Below, piece by piece: positions 26,608 through 36,563 of a stretch of 64,000 bases of DNA; within the stretch, counting starts at the first letter, position 1, and every line of letters begins with the position of its first letter. The notes under the pieces are model-generated. The model made no database searches. It saw only the letters and a program-made list of their open reading frames with translations, and was not told the DNA's origin. The stretch comes from Bdellovibrionales bacterium (GTDB lineage Bacteria > Bdellovibrionota > Bdellovibrionia > Bdellovibrionales > UBA1609): the NCBI GenBank assembly GCA_016716765.1, contig JADJVA010000009.1, forward strand, positions 62,001-126,000. The letters are read 5' to 3'. A program made the translations under genes and the position numbers.

Positions 26608-28026
26608 TTATTCCAAAGGCTTAAAACGTGCTTGAAAAAATCGCAGATACTTTGGTTCATAAATCATCTGAAGGCCCACTAAATTCTTTCGGTCCTCATA
26701 AAGAGCTACCACTGCATCCACCGTCACGTCGCAATGAGACTGGGTATAAACACGACGAGGAAAAGTCAATCGTACAAGTTCCAGCTCCGGGCAGTGGTCT
26801 TCGCCCGTTTCCTTATCTCGACCCGCTGAAACAATCCCTCGCTCCATTGAGCGAATTCCAGCTTCTAAATAGAGCCATGCTGCTAAGGCCTGGGCCGGAT
26901 ATTGGGTCTGTTGAAGGTGAGGCAGAAACCGTTTGGCATCTAAAAATACTGCGTGTCCACCGATGGGACGTACGATTGGAATCCCAGCCCGCTCAAGCTT
27001 TTCTCCGACGTAAGCAACCTGCCCGATTCGCGCCTGAATATGCTCATACTGCACGGCCTCGACAATACCACGAGACATGGCCTCCATGTCTCGTCCCGCC
27101 AGTCCTCCATAGGTATGAAGTCCCTCGTACAACACAACCATGTTGCGTGCTTCTTCAAAAATATCCCAATCATTAATCGCCAAGAACCCACCGATATTTA
27201 CCAAAAGGTCCTTTTTGCCACTCATCGTACAGCCATCGGAGAGAGAACAAAATTCAAGAAGTATTTCAGCAATGGTTTTGTTTTCAAAACCTTTCTCTTT
27301 GGTCTTGATGAAGTAGGCGTTCTCAATTGCGCGAGTCGCATCAAGCATCACCTTTATGCCGTGCTTAATGCAAAGTTCGCGAACCAGTCTCATATTAGCC
27401 ATTGAGATGGGCTGTCCACCGGCCATATTTACAGTTGCGGCAACACAAACATAGGGAATCCGATTGGCACCAACCCGTTTTATCAGGGACTCCAGTTTAC
27501 CTAAATCAATGTTGCCCTTAAAGGGAATTTCACTTTCAGAATCATGAGCTTCGTCCACAATGACATCGACAAACGAAGCTCCCATTAGTTCCTGGTGCGC
27601 TCGCGTGGTTGTAAAATACATGTTTCCTGGAACAAAATCGCCGGGCTTGATTAAAATGCGAGACAAAAGATGTTCGGCTCCACGTCCCTGATGGGTAGGA
27701 ATGAGATATTTATAGCCATAGTATTTTTGTACATTGCGCTCCAAATTATAAAAGTTTGCACTTCCTGCATAGGCCTCATCCCCGAGGATCATTCCAGCCC
27801 ACTGACCATCGCTCATAGCATTTGTTCCACTATCAGTCAGAAGGTCAATATAAACATCGTCACTCTTCAAAAGAAAGGTATTGTACCCGGCCTCCTCAAG
27901 AGCAATTTTGCGATCATCTTTTGTTGTGGTTTTAAGAAGTTCGACCATTTTGATCTTGAAAGGCTCAGCCCATGCTCTCTTTTTTTGTTCGCGGGAATGA
28001 TCATGAGGGGAATTATTGTTTTTCAT
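26608..28026 (-). CDS. tpl: Tyrosine phenol-lyase-like beta-eliminating lyase (Tpl type)
   Basis: About 472 residues. It should convert L-tyrosine to phenol, pyruvate and ammonia, with PLP on the lysine of SGKKDLLVNIGG. It follows the Citrobacter enzyme closely: YIDLLTDSGTNAMSDGQWAG, NMYFTTTRAHQE, VTVNMAGGQPISMANMR-like block, and SMERGIVSAGR, where Met and Arg of the SMERG loop are the residues that favour tyrosine. ATG 28026 has GGAG upstream with short spacing; GTG 28041 is the other option. First gene of a two-gene operon with tnaA, divergent from the glycosidase at 28225. Confidence 0.87.
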   Translation of the reverse strand: MKNNNSPHDHSREQKKRAWAEPFKIKMVELLKTTTKDDRKIALEEAGYNTFLLKSDDVYIDLLTDSGTNAMSDGQWAGMILGDEAYAGSANFYNLERNVQKYYGYKYLIPTHQGRGAEHLLSRILIKPGDFVPGNMYFTTTRAHQELMGASFVDVIVDEAHDSESEIPFKGNIDLGKLESLIKRVGANRIPYVCVAATVNMAGGQPISMANMRLVRELCIKHGIKVMLDATRAIENAYFIKTKEKGFENKTIAEILLEFCSLSDGCTMSGKKDLLVNIGGFLAINDWDIFEEARNMVVLYEGLHTYGGLAGRDMEAMSRGIVEAVQYEHIQARIGQVAYVGEKLERAGIPIVRPIGGHAVFLDAKRFLPHLQQTQYPAQALAAWLYLEAGIRSMERGIVSAGRDKETGEDHCPELELVRLTFPRRVYTQSHCDVTVDAVVALYEDRKNLVGLQMIYEPKYLRFFQARFKPLE

Positions 28027-28224
28027 AGGCTCCAAATCCACAAATGGCTCAATAGTTGAAGAATGATCTGAGTTGTACTAAGAAAAGCTACGGCAAGCAA
28101 GTAGGCGGCTTTTTTCATCTCATCTAGACCTGTTAGGCTAAGGAGTAGCTGCGTCACAGAATCACATTTGCAGTTTTTATTATAAAGCCAAGCAATGTAA
28201 CATATTATTTGCAGATAGGAAAGT

Positions 28225-31200
28225 ATGTCTCATATAACTCTAGATGATTTTGAAGATATCACCGGCTGGACCATGCACTCCTCAGGACAAGCAAACCTCA
28301 AATTAACACAAAGTGAAGGCCTCAACCGCAAAGCCTTAAAATTAGACTTCGACTTTAAGGAGGCGCGCGGATTTGTGACTGCTCGGAAGGAGTTTTCCTT
28401 TTCAACTCCCGATGACTACATCATTTGCTTTGATTTTCGCGGAAATCTTTCAATAGAAAAGTTCGAATTAAAGCTGATTGATCAATCCGGCCTAAATGTT
28501 TGGTGGTACAACTCTCCCCATCTTGAGATTTCTGATAAATGGCAAAATCTGTCGATTAGGTCCCACCAGATTGAATTTGCCTGGGGTCCCTTAGGTAGTA
28601 ACAGTGATCCCATAACCGAAATTGGAGCAATTGAACTCGTTTTTTGGGCTGACTCTTCAGAGCGGGGATCAATGTGGATCGACAATCTCAGACTCATTGA
28701 CAAGAAAATCCAAAATCCTGCTGTTGTCACTGCATCGAGTTCGCTTGCAGACCATCGTCCAGATTCTTCTTTGGACCCATCATCTGAAAACGGTTGGAGA
28801 AGCACGACAGCCAAAAAACCGCAATGGTTAGAGATCAATTTTGGAGAGGTGCGAGAGCTTGGTGGGTTAGTCATTCATTGGGATTCTTTGCACCAAACTA
28901 AAAAATTTGAAATACAATGCTTGAGTGAAGGGGCCAACGAGTGGAAAACGATTTATTTTGCTGAAGCTGTGTCTCATGTGCGGAGTTACATATATCTGCC
29001 GGGAGCGTCATGTCGTCAGCTGCGTTTCAATTTTTTGGAAAATTATGGATCAGAGAGTTTTGGACTTAAGTTCCTCGAGATAAAAAGTCATCAATTTTCC
29101 CGATCTCAAAGTTCTTTTTTTAAAAACGTCGCTCGTTACGAACCAAAGGGAACCTTTCCAAAATATTTCTATGGGGAACAGAGCTATTGGACCGTGATTG
29201 GGACTCCTGAAGAAAATTCCTTCCAAGCACTCATTAACGAGCAAGGAATGGTGGAGATTGATAAGGGTAGTTTTTCTGTAGAACCATTTCTGTTAGCTGA
29301 AGGAAGTTTGGTGACTTGGAACGATGTTGAAGTGACCCAAACTCTCGAACAGAGCTTGCCCATCCCCTCAGTTCATTGGAAAAGACATGACCTTCATCTT
29401 CAAACTACCGTCTATATGGATAGCACAGAAAAGAGATCGATTGTTTACATTCGCTATCGCGTTCAGAATTTGGGAGAAATAAGTCAAAATGTTTCCTTAT
29501 TCGCCTTGCTGCGACCATTCCAAGTGACCCCTCCCTGGCAGAGTCATCTCAAGTTCGGTGGAATTTCACAAATTAACGAACTGATTGCAGTAGAAGGGGC
29601 TATTCAAGTAAATAGAGAGAAAATCGTGATTCCTCTCAGTAATTCTGAATGTTTTTCCTTTTCTTCTTTCGATCAGGGACCACTCAGCCCAATCATTCGC
29701 AATGAACCGCCGCCTGAAATATCACAATTGGTGGATAGTTACGGATGGGCTTCGGGCTCAATGAAATTCAAATTTGATTTGAAACCGAATTCAATTAAGG
29801 AGGTTTATTTAGCGATACCCAGTGACAATTGCTCAAGTGAGAAAAAGACAATAAAGGAAATCTCACAAATGTCTGGTTCTGAAGCCTTTGAGAAAGTTGT
29901 TCAGAACTGGAAACATAAGCTCAGCCCTGTTGAAATCACCTTGCCGGATTCGGAACAGCATTTTATTGACGCTCTTAGAATATCTGCGGCACATATACTT
30001 ATCAATCGTGATGGTCCTGCCTTGCAACCTGGCCCTCGCCGTTATGCATGCAGCTGGATTCGTGACGGCGCCGTGATGGCGGCCGCTGCTCTTCGTATGG
30101 GATTCAATGAAGAAGCAAAGAATTTTATCAAATGGTACGCTCAACATCAAAACATGAAAGACGGCCAGCTCCCTTTTGCTATCGACCATGAAGAACATTT
30201 TGAACCACCCGAGCACGACAATCTGGGTGAGTTCATTTTTACCATCGCCGAGTGTTTCCGCATAACAAAAGACATGGAGTTTCTAAAATCTCTGTGGCCA
30301 TCCGTTCAAAGAGCAATAGGCCAAACTGAGTTTCTGCTCAAACAGAGATTAACTGCGAAGTACTTGCAGCCTGAAACTCAGGCTTACTACGGACTGCTAC
30401 CTGAATCAGTTAGTCACGAGGGGTACCTATTCCAACCCGTTCATTCCCATTGGGATAATTTTTGGACCTTGCGAGGTTTGATCGATGCCGCCTTTTTGGC
30501 CAGTGTTTTGGGAGATGTTCAACAAGAAGCTCATTTTTCCGAACTGTGCAGATCATTCAAAGAAAGCCTCATGAACTCTCTGAATTTGACGATAAAGGAA
30601 AGAGGAATTGATTATTTTCCTGGCTCAGTCGAGCTTGCCGACTTTGATCCCTCTGCCACCGCCATCGTTGGATCTCTCCTCAATGATAATCAATTTTTTA
30701 CAAATGAGGTATTTCGAAATACCTTTGATAAATATCTCATTGATTTTGATGCCAGTCACAGACGACAGTCAGGAAAGTGGATTAACTTCACTCCCTACGA
30801 AATGCGCATCATAGGAACACTTGTGAAAATGGGAAGAAGAGAAGAATCCTATAACCTTCTCAAGTTTTTTATCGACGAAAGAGCCCCACGTTCCTGGAAT
30901 CAATGGCCAGAAATTGTTTGGCGAGACCTTAAGGCTCCGGCTCACATCGGGGATCTGCCCCATTCATGGGTGGGGGCAGAATACATTCTTTCCTTTTTGT
31001 CCGTTTTCGCCTACGAGAAACTTGACTGTCAGAACCTCGTTCTGGCGGCTGGCATACCAAGAGATTGGTTGAGCCACGGGGAGATATCAGTCAGAAATCT
31101 TCCAACCTATTTTGGGAAAGTAAGTTATACGCTTCGAAAATCTGGGGATAGGCTTTTAAAGATGTCGGTATCTATGGATTCATCTGACTCTCGGCTCAGA

Positions 31201-31233
31201 ATTGTTATTAAGCCCCCTCTCTTGGCCGCATGA
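28225..31233 (+). CDS. Large glycosidase-like protein: two N-terminal beta-sandwich domains and a six-hairpin domain
   Basis: 1002 residues without an obvious signal peptide. Residues 1-165 look like a CBM11-type jelly roll (LDDFEDITGWTM... SMWIDNLRLID). About 170-290 is discoidin-like (VTASSSLADHRPD, WLEINFGEVRELGG). A beta-sandwich follows, then an (alpha/alpha)6 six-hairpin domain from about 570 (RRYACSWIRDGAVMAAAALR, AYYGLLPES, NFWTLRGLIDAAF, HIGDLPHSWVGAEY). This architecture suits a glycan hydrolase or lyase acting on complex carbohydrate; lack of a leader would place it in the cytoplasm unless exported otherwise. Catalytic residues unassigned. Confidence 0.7.
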   Translation: MSHITLDDFEDITGWTMHSSGQANLKLTQSEGLNRKALKLDFDFKEARGFVTARKEFSFSTPDDYIICFDFRGNLSIEKFELKLIDQSGLNVWWYNSPHLEISDKWQNLSIRSHQIEFAWGPLGSNSDPITEIGAIELVFWADSSERGSMWIDNLRLIDKKIQNPAVVTASSSLADHRPDSSLDPSSENGWRSTTAKKPQWLEINFGEVRELGGLVIHWDSLHQTKKFEIQCLSEGANEWKTIYFAEAVSHVRSYIYLPGASCRQLRFNFLENYGSESFGLKFLEIKSHQFSRSQSSFFKNVARYEPKGTFPKYFYGEQSYWTVIGTPEENSFQALINEQGMVEIDKGSFSVEPFLLAEGSLVTWNDVEVTQTLEQSLPIPSVHWKRHDLHLQTTVYMDSTEKRSIVYIRYRVQNLGEISQNVSLFALLRPFQVTPPWQSHLKFGGISQINELIAVEGAIQVNREKIVIPLSNSECFSFSSFDQGPLSPIIRNEPPPEISQLVDSYGWASGSMKFKFDLKPNSIKEVYLAIPSDNCSSEKKTIKEISQMSGSEAFEKVVQNWKHKLSPVEITLPDSEQHFIDALRISAAHILINRDGPALQPGPRRYACSWIRDGAVMAAAALRMGFNEEAKNFIKWYAQHQNMKDGQLPFAIDHEEHFEPPEHDNLGEFIFTIAECFRITKDMEFLKSLWPSVQRAIGQTEFLLKQRLTAKYLQPETQAYYGLLPESVSHEGYLFQPVHSHWDNFWTLRGLIDAAFLASVLGDVQQEAHFSELCRSFKESLMNSLNLTIKERGIDYFPGSVELADFDPSATAIVGSLLNDNQFFTNEVFRNTFDKYLIDFDASHRRQSGKWINFTPYEMRIIGTLVKMGRREESYNLLKFFIDERAPRSWNQWPEIVWRDLKAPAHIGDLPHSWVGAEYILSFLSVFAYEKLDCQNLVLAAGIPRDWLSHGEISVRNLPTYFGKVSYTLRKSGDRLLKMSVSMDSSDSRLRIVIKPPLLAA

Positions 31234-31329
31234 TCGAGGTTCAAGTAAATTCGAGGAAACTTTCAAAATTTGATCCTGAAAATTTAATTATCTACGATTG
31301 TCCGGCAGAAATTCTGATCAGGTATTCAA

Positions 31330-32985
31330 TTAGTGATTAGAGCTGTTTAAGGAACGAACCGTCCATAATCCATCCCTTTTTAATTCTAGAATTTGATCGT
31401 GAAAGGGAAGCAGCGCCGGATCGTTGGTTGTGCTGATGTAGGTGATCGAAGACTCATGAAGAGCCTTATAAATTATCTGTCGGACCTCTGGAACAAGGGT
31501 GCTGATTGCTTCATCTAAAAAAGCAAATTGAGGCCTAGCGATGAGCAACTGTGCAATCGACAAAAGCTGAGACTCGCTTGTCGAAACCCGTGTGGACCAG
31601 TCTTGATCAGCGTCGAGCCCCCCAACTCTGTTTAAGAAAGATTCCAACTGAACAATTTTTAAAACATCTATTAAACGTTGATCTTCAATACTATTATCTA
31701 CACAAGGATAGGTTAAAACAGACCGCAAAGATCCCCGCTTCAAATAGGGGTGTTGAGGTAGAAACATGAGTTGCTCTTGCTGCGGCCTTCCAATTCGACC
31801 CTTGCCGGCTGTCCAGATTCCTGCAGTGGCATTAACTAGCAAGCTCTTTCCCACGCGGTTAGGCCCGAGAATTACCAGCCGTCTTCCCCGAGAGATTTCT
31901 AAGTTCAAGTTGAGGATCAGCGGCGCTTCATTCTCAGGTCCGAAAATTGTGAGGTTTTCGTATCTAATCGAATCGCTTCTATCAACAATCTCAATGGTTG
32001 GTCTATGAGCTACTGGTTTTTTTAACATCGCTTCATTCAGTGAATCTAAACGTGAGACAATTGCTACAAAAGAGGAGAGCCTCTGAAATTCAGTGATAAT
32101 CAAAGAAAAGGCACCCAATACAAACACAAATGCAGACGCCGCTTGAGTGATGACTCCAAATTCTCGATTGCCATCCAAATAAATGGGCGCTACGATGATG
32201 ATTGGGACAAGCTGAGCCCAATAGTTATATCCAGTAGTAAAAAAGCTGAGATTTCGGTTGACTGATATAATCCGCTTGAGATTATCGACGACAATCGCCA
32301 AACCTTTTTGAACTCTCGTCAGCTCTTTGCTCTCACCACGATTTAAAGCGACAGAATCGGCATGTTCACGAATTTGAATCAAATTATACCTTAAATCTGC
32401 CTCCTTTTTTAACTGAAGAAAATTGAGATGGACGAGGCGATATCCAATTAAAAAAGTGATTGCAGAACCAACTGTGGCGTAAGCCAGGGCCCCGTAGACT
32501 AACCAGGGCGTGATCGACCATAGGATGCTTGCAAATCCAATGAATGCGACCACAGAGTTAAGAATTATGAGAAAAAAGGACAAAGTTGTGGCAGTAAACG
32601 TTCGAATGTCCTCTGTGATTCGCTGATCAGGATTATCGATATCAGGTTGTTCATTTAGCCTGCAATAAGCTCTATTGCCTAGATACTCACGCAAGAAATA
32701 ATCTGTTAGCCACTGCCTCCAGTACAAAGCGAATCGCTCTTCAATGAAACGAAAAAAAACAGCCACCACCGTAATTATTCCGACTATTCCAGAGCACTGA
32801 AGGGCCAAGAGCAAAAACCTCGTGGATTTTCCATCGGCTAAGACCGTCATCATGTCCCGATTGAGATAACTTGAAATAATATTTAGTCCATTTATAGACA
32901 AAGACAACACAACCAGCAAGCCAAGGAGGCCAAGTGCCTTTCCGCCTTCGGAGGAGACGAAAAATGGCCGTGCTACAGAGTACAA
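31330..32985 (-). CDS. ABC transporter, SbmA/BacA/YddA-like membrane plus ATPase fusion
   Basis: 551 residues: an N-terminal six-helix ABC_membrane_2 domain (ALYWRQWLTDYFLREYL, YCRLNEQPDIDNPDQRITED, the family fingerprint) and a C-terminal ATPase. Walker A is GPNRVGKS and Walker B FAFLDEA. The signature that should read LSxGExQ is STSESQLLSIAQ, so it is degenerate. Members export or import peptides, B12 or acyl-CoA. The start is odd: the N-terminal pattern (KRIFWVRLYSVARPFF) continues upstream of TTG 32985 to an ATT at 33036 after GGGAGG, so the true start may be non-standard or a base is missing. Divergent from a TetR gene. Confidence 0.78.
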   Translation of the reverse strand: MYSVARPFFVSSEGGKALGLLGLLVVLSLSINGLNIISSYLNRDMMTVLADGKSTRFLLLALQCSGIVGIITVVAVFFRFIEERFALYWRQWLTDYFLREYLGNRAYCRLNEQPDIDNPDQRITEDIRTFTATTLSFFLIILNSVVAFIGFASILWSITPWLVYGALAYATVGSAITFLIGYRLVHLNFLQLKKEADLRYNLIQIREHADSVALNRGESKELTRVQKGLAIVVDNLKRIISVNRNLSFFTTGYNYWAQLVPIIIVAPIYLDGNREFGVITQAASAFVFVLGAFSLIITEFQRLSSFVAIVSRLDSLNEAMLKKPVAHRPTIEIVDRSDSIRYENLTIFGPENEAPLILNLNLEISRGRRLVILGPNRVGKSLLVNATAGIWTAGKGRIGRPQQEQLMFLPQHPYLKRGSLRSVLTYPCVDNSIEDQRLIDVLKIVQLESFLNRVGGLDADQDWSTRVSTSESQLLSIAQLLIARPQFAFLDEAISTLVPEVRQIIYKALHESSITYISTTNDPALLPFHDQILELKRDGLWTVRSLNSSNH

Positions 32986-33207
32986 CCGAACCCAGAATAT
33001 TCGCTTTGTAGGCCCTGTTGATAATTCTATAGAAATAGTTTCCTCCCATCATTCAAATTCAATTACTATTCCTCACGTCTGAGTTTATTCTATCAGATTT
33101 ATTTCCGTTTGGCAGCCAACTCTTCCTATCTATCAAATCTATCGGAACTACTGAAAAGCCCATTTGTTGGCCTTGCTCCGGTTAAAAATAGGGAGTATCT
33201 AAAAGAG

Positions 33208-33795
33208 ATGAAAAAAGCAGATCAGACGAGAGCAAAAATAATCAAGTCAGCCGCCTTTTGTCTGGCTCACTTGGGCGAGCGGGAAACGACATTTCAGGCT
33301 ATTGCCGATCATTGCGGAGTGAGCCAGCCTTTGGTTGTAAAGTATCTGAAAAATAGGGAGGGTATTTTTTCAAATGTTATTGAAGAAATGGTGGAAAAAG
33401 CCAAATCTGCAACTGTCGAAGTCCTCAGCCAGAGTTCTTCTGCAACAGACGCCCTCACCAAGTATTTATTTGTTTCTTTAGAAAATTTTGAAAAAGATCA
33501 GACAATACCTAGAATTTATTTGATGCTTTATTATTTTGCAGGAATTGATCCAAAATTCAGAGCAATAAACTCAGAAATCAAAAGAGGGGCAGTGGATAGA
33601 ATATATAACATTCTTGAGGCTGGTATTGAATCTGGCGAATTTCGGCGCTCTCTTGATACCTATGGTTTAGCCCGTATTATTCATGATGGAATAGTTGGGA
33701 TATTACTAAGCTCAATTACAGAAATTGGAGCGCCTCCAACTAAAAAGGTCGTCAAGGATTTCAGTGAAGCTATTCAAGCACTAGTTAGGGCTTGA
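33208..33795 (+). CDS. TetR-family transcriptional regulator
   Basis: About 195 residues from ATG 33208 (GGGAG 12 bases upstream; frame open to a TTG at 33109). The N-terminal helix-turn-helix is TFQAIADHCGVSQPLVVKYL, and the C-terminal helical ligand domain follows. It is transcribed away from the SbmA-like ABC gene and is its probable regulator, a common TetR arrangement. The end overlaps the convergent gene at 33781 by 15 bases. Confidence 0.85.
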   Translation: MKKADQTRAKIIKSAAFCLAHLGERETTFQAIADHCGVSQPLVVKYLKNREGIFSNVIEEMVEKAKSATVEVLSQSSSATDALTKYLFVSLENFEKDQTIPRIYLMLYYFAGIDPKFRAINSEIKRGAVDRIYNILEAGIESGEFRRSLDTYGLARIIHDGIVGILLSSITEIGAPPTKKVVKDFSEAIQALVRA

Positions 33796-35178
33796 TCTCA
33801 GGCGCCTTAGAATTTCATGAGCTACATCAATTGGTATGAAAAATGAGACATACTTTGCCTGAGAAAATTGTACTTCATCTAGATTAAAGATCGTTCCTTC
33901 TGAAGGTGGCTCTTCCATTCTCATTTTCTGAAGGCCTCCGAAAGCATTTTCAAAGGCATAAAATATCCAAACGGGGTCCCTCATACGCTCCAATTCTCGA
34001 AATTCCTCTGAATTCACGTCAACATGGCGGTAATTTCTTGGCAAGGTTCTCATTTCAATCGCCGCAAGTGAGTGAGGAGAATCATTAGGGATTTTCCACG
34101 AAGTGCTCTGCTCTTTTGACGTCAACGCAACCAAACCCAAATCGATAAGTGGCTCAACTTCAGGCGGCGTCAGGAGAATCTTAAGTAATTTTGGATCCTC
34201 TCCAGAAGAAAGAAACAGAGTAATAATTTGGTCTAACTGGCGGGCAGATACGATGCGATGCCAATCTCTGATGAGATCCTGATTCAGCTCCAGGACATGT
34301 TCCGTTACTGTATTTATTTTACCTTCAACCTCATAATTTTTGTTAAATGTTCTCGAAATAGCTCGATCAATTGGCAAGCCCTGTCTCTTCAGAGCTCTCA
34401 GGACGGGAGAATTGACCTGAAAAAACACTCGATTGACAATGTTGTTCTGCCTCAACCAAACAAACAATTGTCGATACAGATACAACTCCATAAATTTAAT
34501 GTCGTGGCCCGTAACCAATGAGTCATTTGAATTTTTAGAGAGACTCAAGCGGCCCGCTTCGGCGATCACTTCTCCGGGTGATCGCTCAATAGGGCCTATT
34601 TCGTCTTCAACATGAAGAGGCTCACTTTTATTTGATGAAAGGAGCACCTGGAGATGGAGCAGCGGCTGGGCCTTGTCAATAAGCCTCTCAGGATCGATTG
34701 CAGCTAAGACGTATTCTCTCAGGTCACTGATAGAATAGTAATGAACTAAAAAGTGAATGATACGTTCGCTTTCCGTTGAGTCCTGCTCAAGAATTCGCGG
34801 CAATAAGGTCGTCCTCTCGGGACCCTGAAGCGAAAAGCTTTGGTAGAGATTCTTTAATGCTCTTTCCTTCGCCGAAACAGACGGATTCAAAGGCCATTTT
34901 GTGGCTGTGCCAATATGGTCTGCCGACAAGTATCTTTCAATTTGTATTTCGGTTGGATGATTCGTGCCTCTGATAACAAGCACCCGAAAAGGAGGTATCG
35001 GAAAAATTGTTGAAAACTGCTTTATGATTGCAGAAGATCTCTGCACATAAATAAGGCGAGCAATTTTGTTCTGAACTGGCCCATTCAGTAATCTCAGACA
35101 AGAGGAAAATGACAAGGGCTGCGCTCGCGCAGCCATACTAAGAAACCCTGCCACTAAAAAATAGACCAACTGCCCCAT
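33781..35178 (-). CDS. Secreted protein of unknown function
   Basis: About 465 residues from ATG 35178, giving a signal peptide MGQLVYFLVAGFLSMAARAQ; the frame is open to 35334. The mature protein is soluble and mostly helical, with no recognised motif; LLHLQVLLSS and LYRQLFVWLRQNN are typical segments. The overlap with the TetR gene at its 3' end is 15 bases. Perhaps a periplasmic protein typical of one lineage. Confidence 0.6.
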   Translation of the reverse strand: MGQLVYFLVAGFLSMAARAQPLSFSSCLRLLNGPVQNKIARLIYVQRSSAIIKQFSTIFPIPPFRVLVIRGTNHPTEIQIERYLSADHIGTATKWPLNPSVSAKERALKNLYQSFSLQGPERTTLLPRILEQDSTESERIIHFLVHYYSISDLREYVLAAIDPERLIDKAQPLLHLQVLLSSNKSEPLHVEDEIGPIERSPGEVIAEAGRLSLSKNSNDSLVTGHDIKFMELYLYRQLFVWLRQNNIVNRVFFQVNSPVLRALKRQGLPIDRAISRTFNKNYEVEGKINTVTEHVLELNQDLIRDWHRIVSARQLDQIITLFLSSGEDPKLLKILLTPPEVEPLIDLGLVALTSKEQSTSWKIPNDSPHSLAAIEMRTLPRNYRHVDVNSEEFRELERMRDPVWIFYAFENAFGGLQKMRMEEPPSEGTIFNLDEVQFSQAKYVSFFIPIDVAHEILRRLRSSPN

Positions 35179-35404
35179 GATGCAAGTTTTCAATTGGTCA
35201 AAATTTGATCTATTTGAGTTCTTATCTAATTGAGTAATGTTATCCTGGAGCAACAAAACCACCCGGAAAAGTGAACTAAATTTCAGGATTCGAAGAATCC
35301 AACTCTCATACTCGAACCAGGAACTAAAATACAATATAAATTTTATAGATTGCGCTAGAAATTTTGTGGCAAATCTACTCTAACAGGAGGCAATCACTCA
35401 AAGA

Positions 35405-35432
35405 ACCTCCGCAGCTTGCCTGCTACGGAGGT
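35405..35432. terminator. Imperfect hairpin downstream of 35490-36524
   Basis: ACCTCCG and CGGAGGT flank an inner partly paired GCAGCTTGCCTGC. It could end transcription of the gene at 35490 but lacks a strong T-run. Confidence 0.4.
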
Positions 35433-35489
35433 GATAGCTTTCGAAACAGAAGATAACTTGTCCTTATGTTTTCTCTTAACTTTATTTGT

Positions 35490-36524
35490 TTAGATCTCTT
35501 CGCTCAGACTTCGATTGTAAATCTCACTTTTAAGATAGGCTTCTACCCCAGACACAAATTCTTTGAAGCGAGGGTCCTCAATCATTTTAACAGCTTCCTG
35601 CGGTTCTGCCTTTAGGTATCTTACCAAATCCTCATTGGAAAACCCTTCACTGAGAGATTCAATCCTCGCTTGAACGCTCTCATCCCTCGGCAAAGTCGGG
35701 ATAGCAATCGATGCAGCCATTCCCTGTGGTGTCCTTCTCAATACCATCAAGAGGGTCGCAGCAACTAGTCCCCCCACTCCGAGCTTAGCTAGTCCATTGC
35801 CTTCGGTACCACTCTCCAACATTTCGGACGTCACATTAAGTCGGGAAAGGAGACCCGAAACAGATTCTCGAGGGTCTGATTCCTGTTGAACCCTCGCGCG
35901 AGCTGCCGGACTGGACGATCGCTCTTCGATTCCTTCCCTCTCATGCGCGGAAGAGACAGCTGGCACCGAAGAGTGGAGCTCCTCTGGACTGACTGAGGTG
36001 CACACAACTGGAAAATATTGCCAAACAAAGCGAGTCACCTGGTATTGGTAGGGAGGTGCTCCAACCATGGTCGGCACTGGGTTTAAATAGAAAAAAGTCC
36101 CAGCACCCTTCCCGAAGTTTGTAACTGCAAGGTCGATCCACAACTTTGCACCTTGTCCCGATGCAAAACTTACGATCTCATACGGGTACCCCCCTGGCCC
36201 ACCTGATTGTTGTACAACCTGTCTATCGGTTAAGCCCGAACCAAATGTGCCAAGAAAAGTTTGACCATGAGTTCGTGATGGTTCAGGAATGAGTTTAGCC
36301 GAATACTCCTGCGCTTGCCCTCCAGGAAGCGTTTGGACGGACATAATTCGTTCTGGACCAGTTCCAATGAGTTGAATATTAATTTCATCAACTCCTTGCC
36401 ACGGGAGAGCTGCTCCGACACCAGTACAAACAATTGCTCCCGCGCCGGGCTGATCCTGAGCAAAACTATTTAGTTGCCCCATAATTACAAACCCAAAAAG
36501 AAGACTGAATACGCCGACTCTCAT
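35490..36524 (-). CDS. Secreted protein of unknown function with late membrane segment
   Basis: About 344 residues; ATG 36524 with GGGAGG five bases upstream gives the signal MRVGVFSLLFGFVIMGQLNSFA. The mature N-terminal half is beta-rich (IVCTGVGAALPWQG, FLGTFGSGL). A Ser/Glu/Arg-rich low-complexity linker follows, then one hydrophobic helix (GVGGLVAATLLMVL) and a cytoplasm-like acidic tail. Type I single-pass topology is likely. No family recognised. Confidence 0.62.
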   Translation of the reverse strand: MRVGVFSLLFGFVIMGQLNSFAQDQPGAGAIVCTGVGAALPWQGVDEINIQLIGTGPERIMSVQTLPGGQAQEYSAKLIPEPSRTHGQTFLGTFGSGLTDRQVVQQSGGPGGYPYEIVSFASGQGAKLWIDLAVTNFGKGAGTFFYLNPVPTMVGAPPYQYQVTRFVWQYFPVVCTSVSPEELHSSVPAVSSAHEREGIEERSSSPAARARVQQESDPRESVSGLLSRLNVTSEMLESGTEGNGLAKLGVGGLVAATLLMVLRRTPQGMAASIAIPTLPRDESVQARIESLSEGFSNEDLVRYLKAEPQEAVKMIEDPRFKEFVSGVEAYLKSEIYNRSLSEEI

Positions 36525-36563
36525 GTTTCCTCCCTTTAATCTAATAAGAATTTTGGCGGACAC

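Noticed and set aside
32741..33052. 103-codon ORF overlapping the 5' end of the ABC transporter in another frame
   Set aside because: It is a frame shadow of the transporter apart from its first residues; only the ATG and ribosome site are suggestive.
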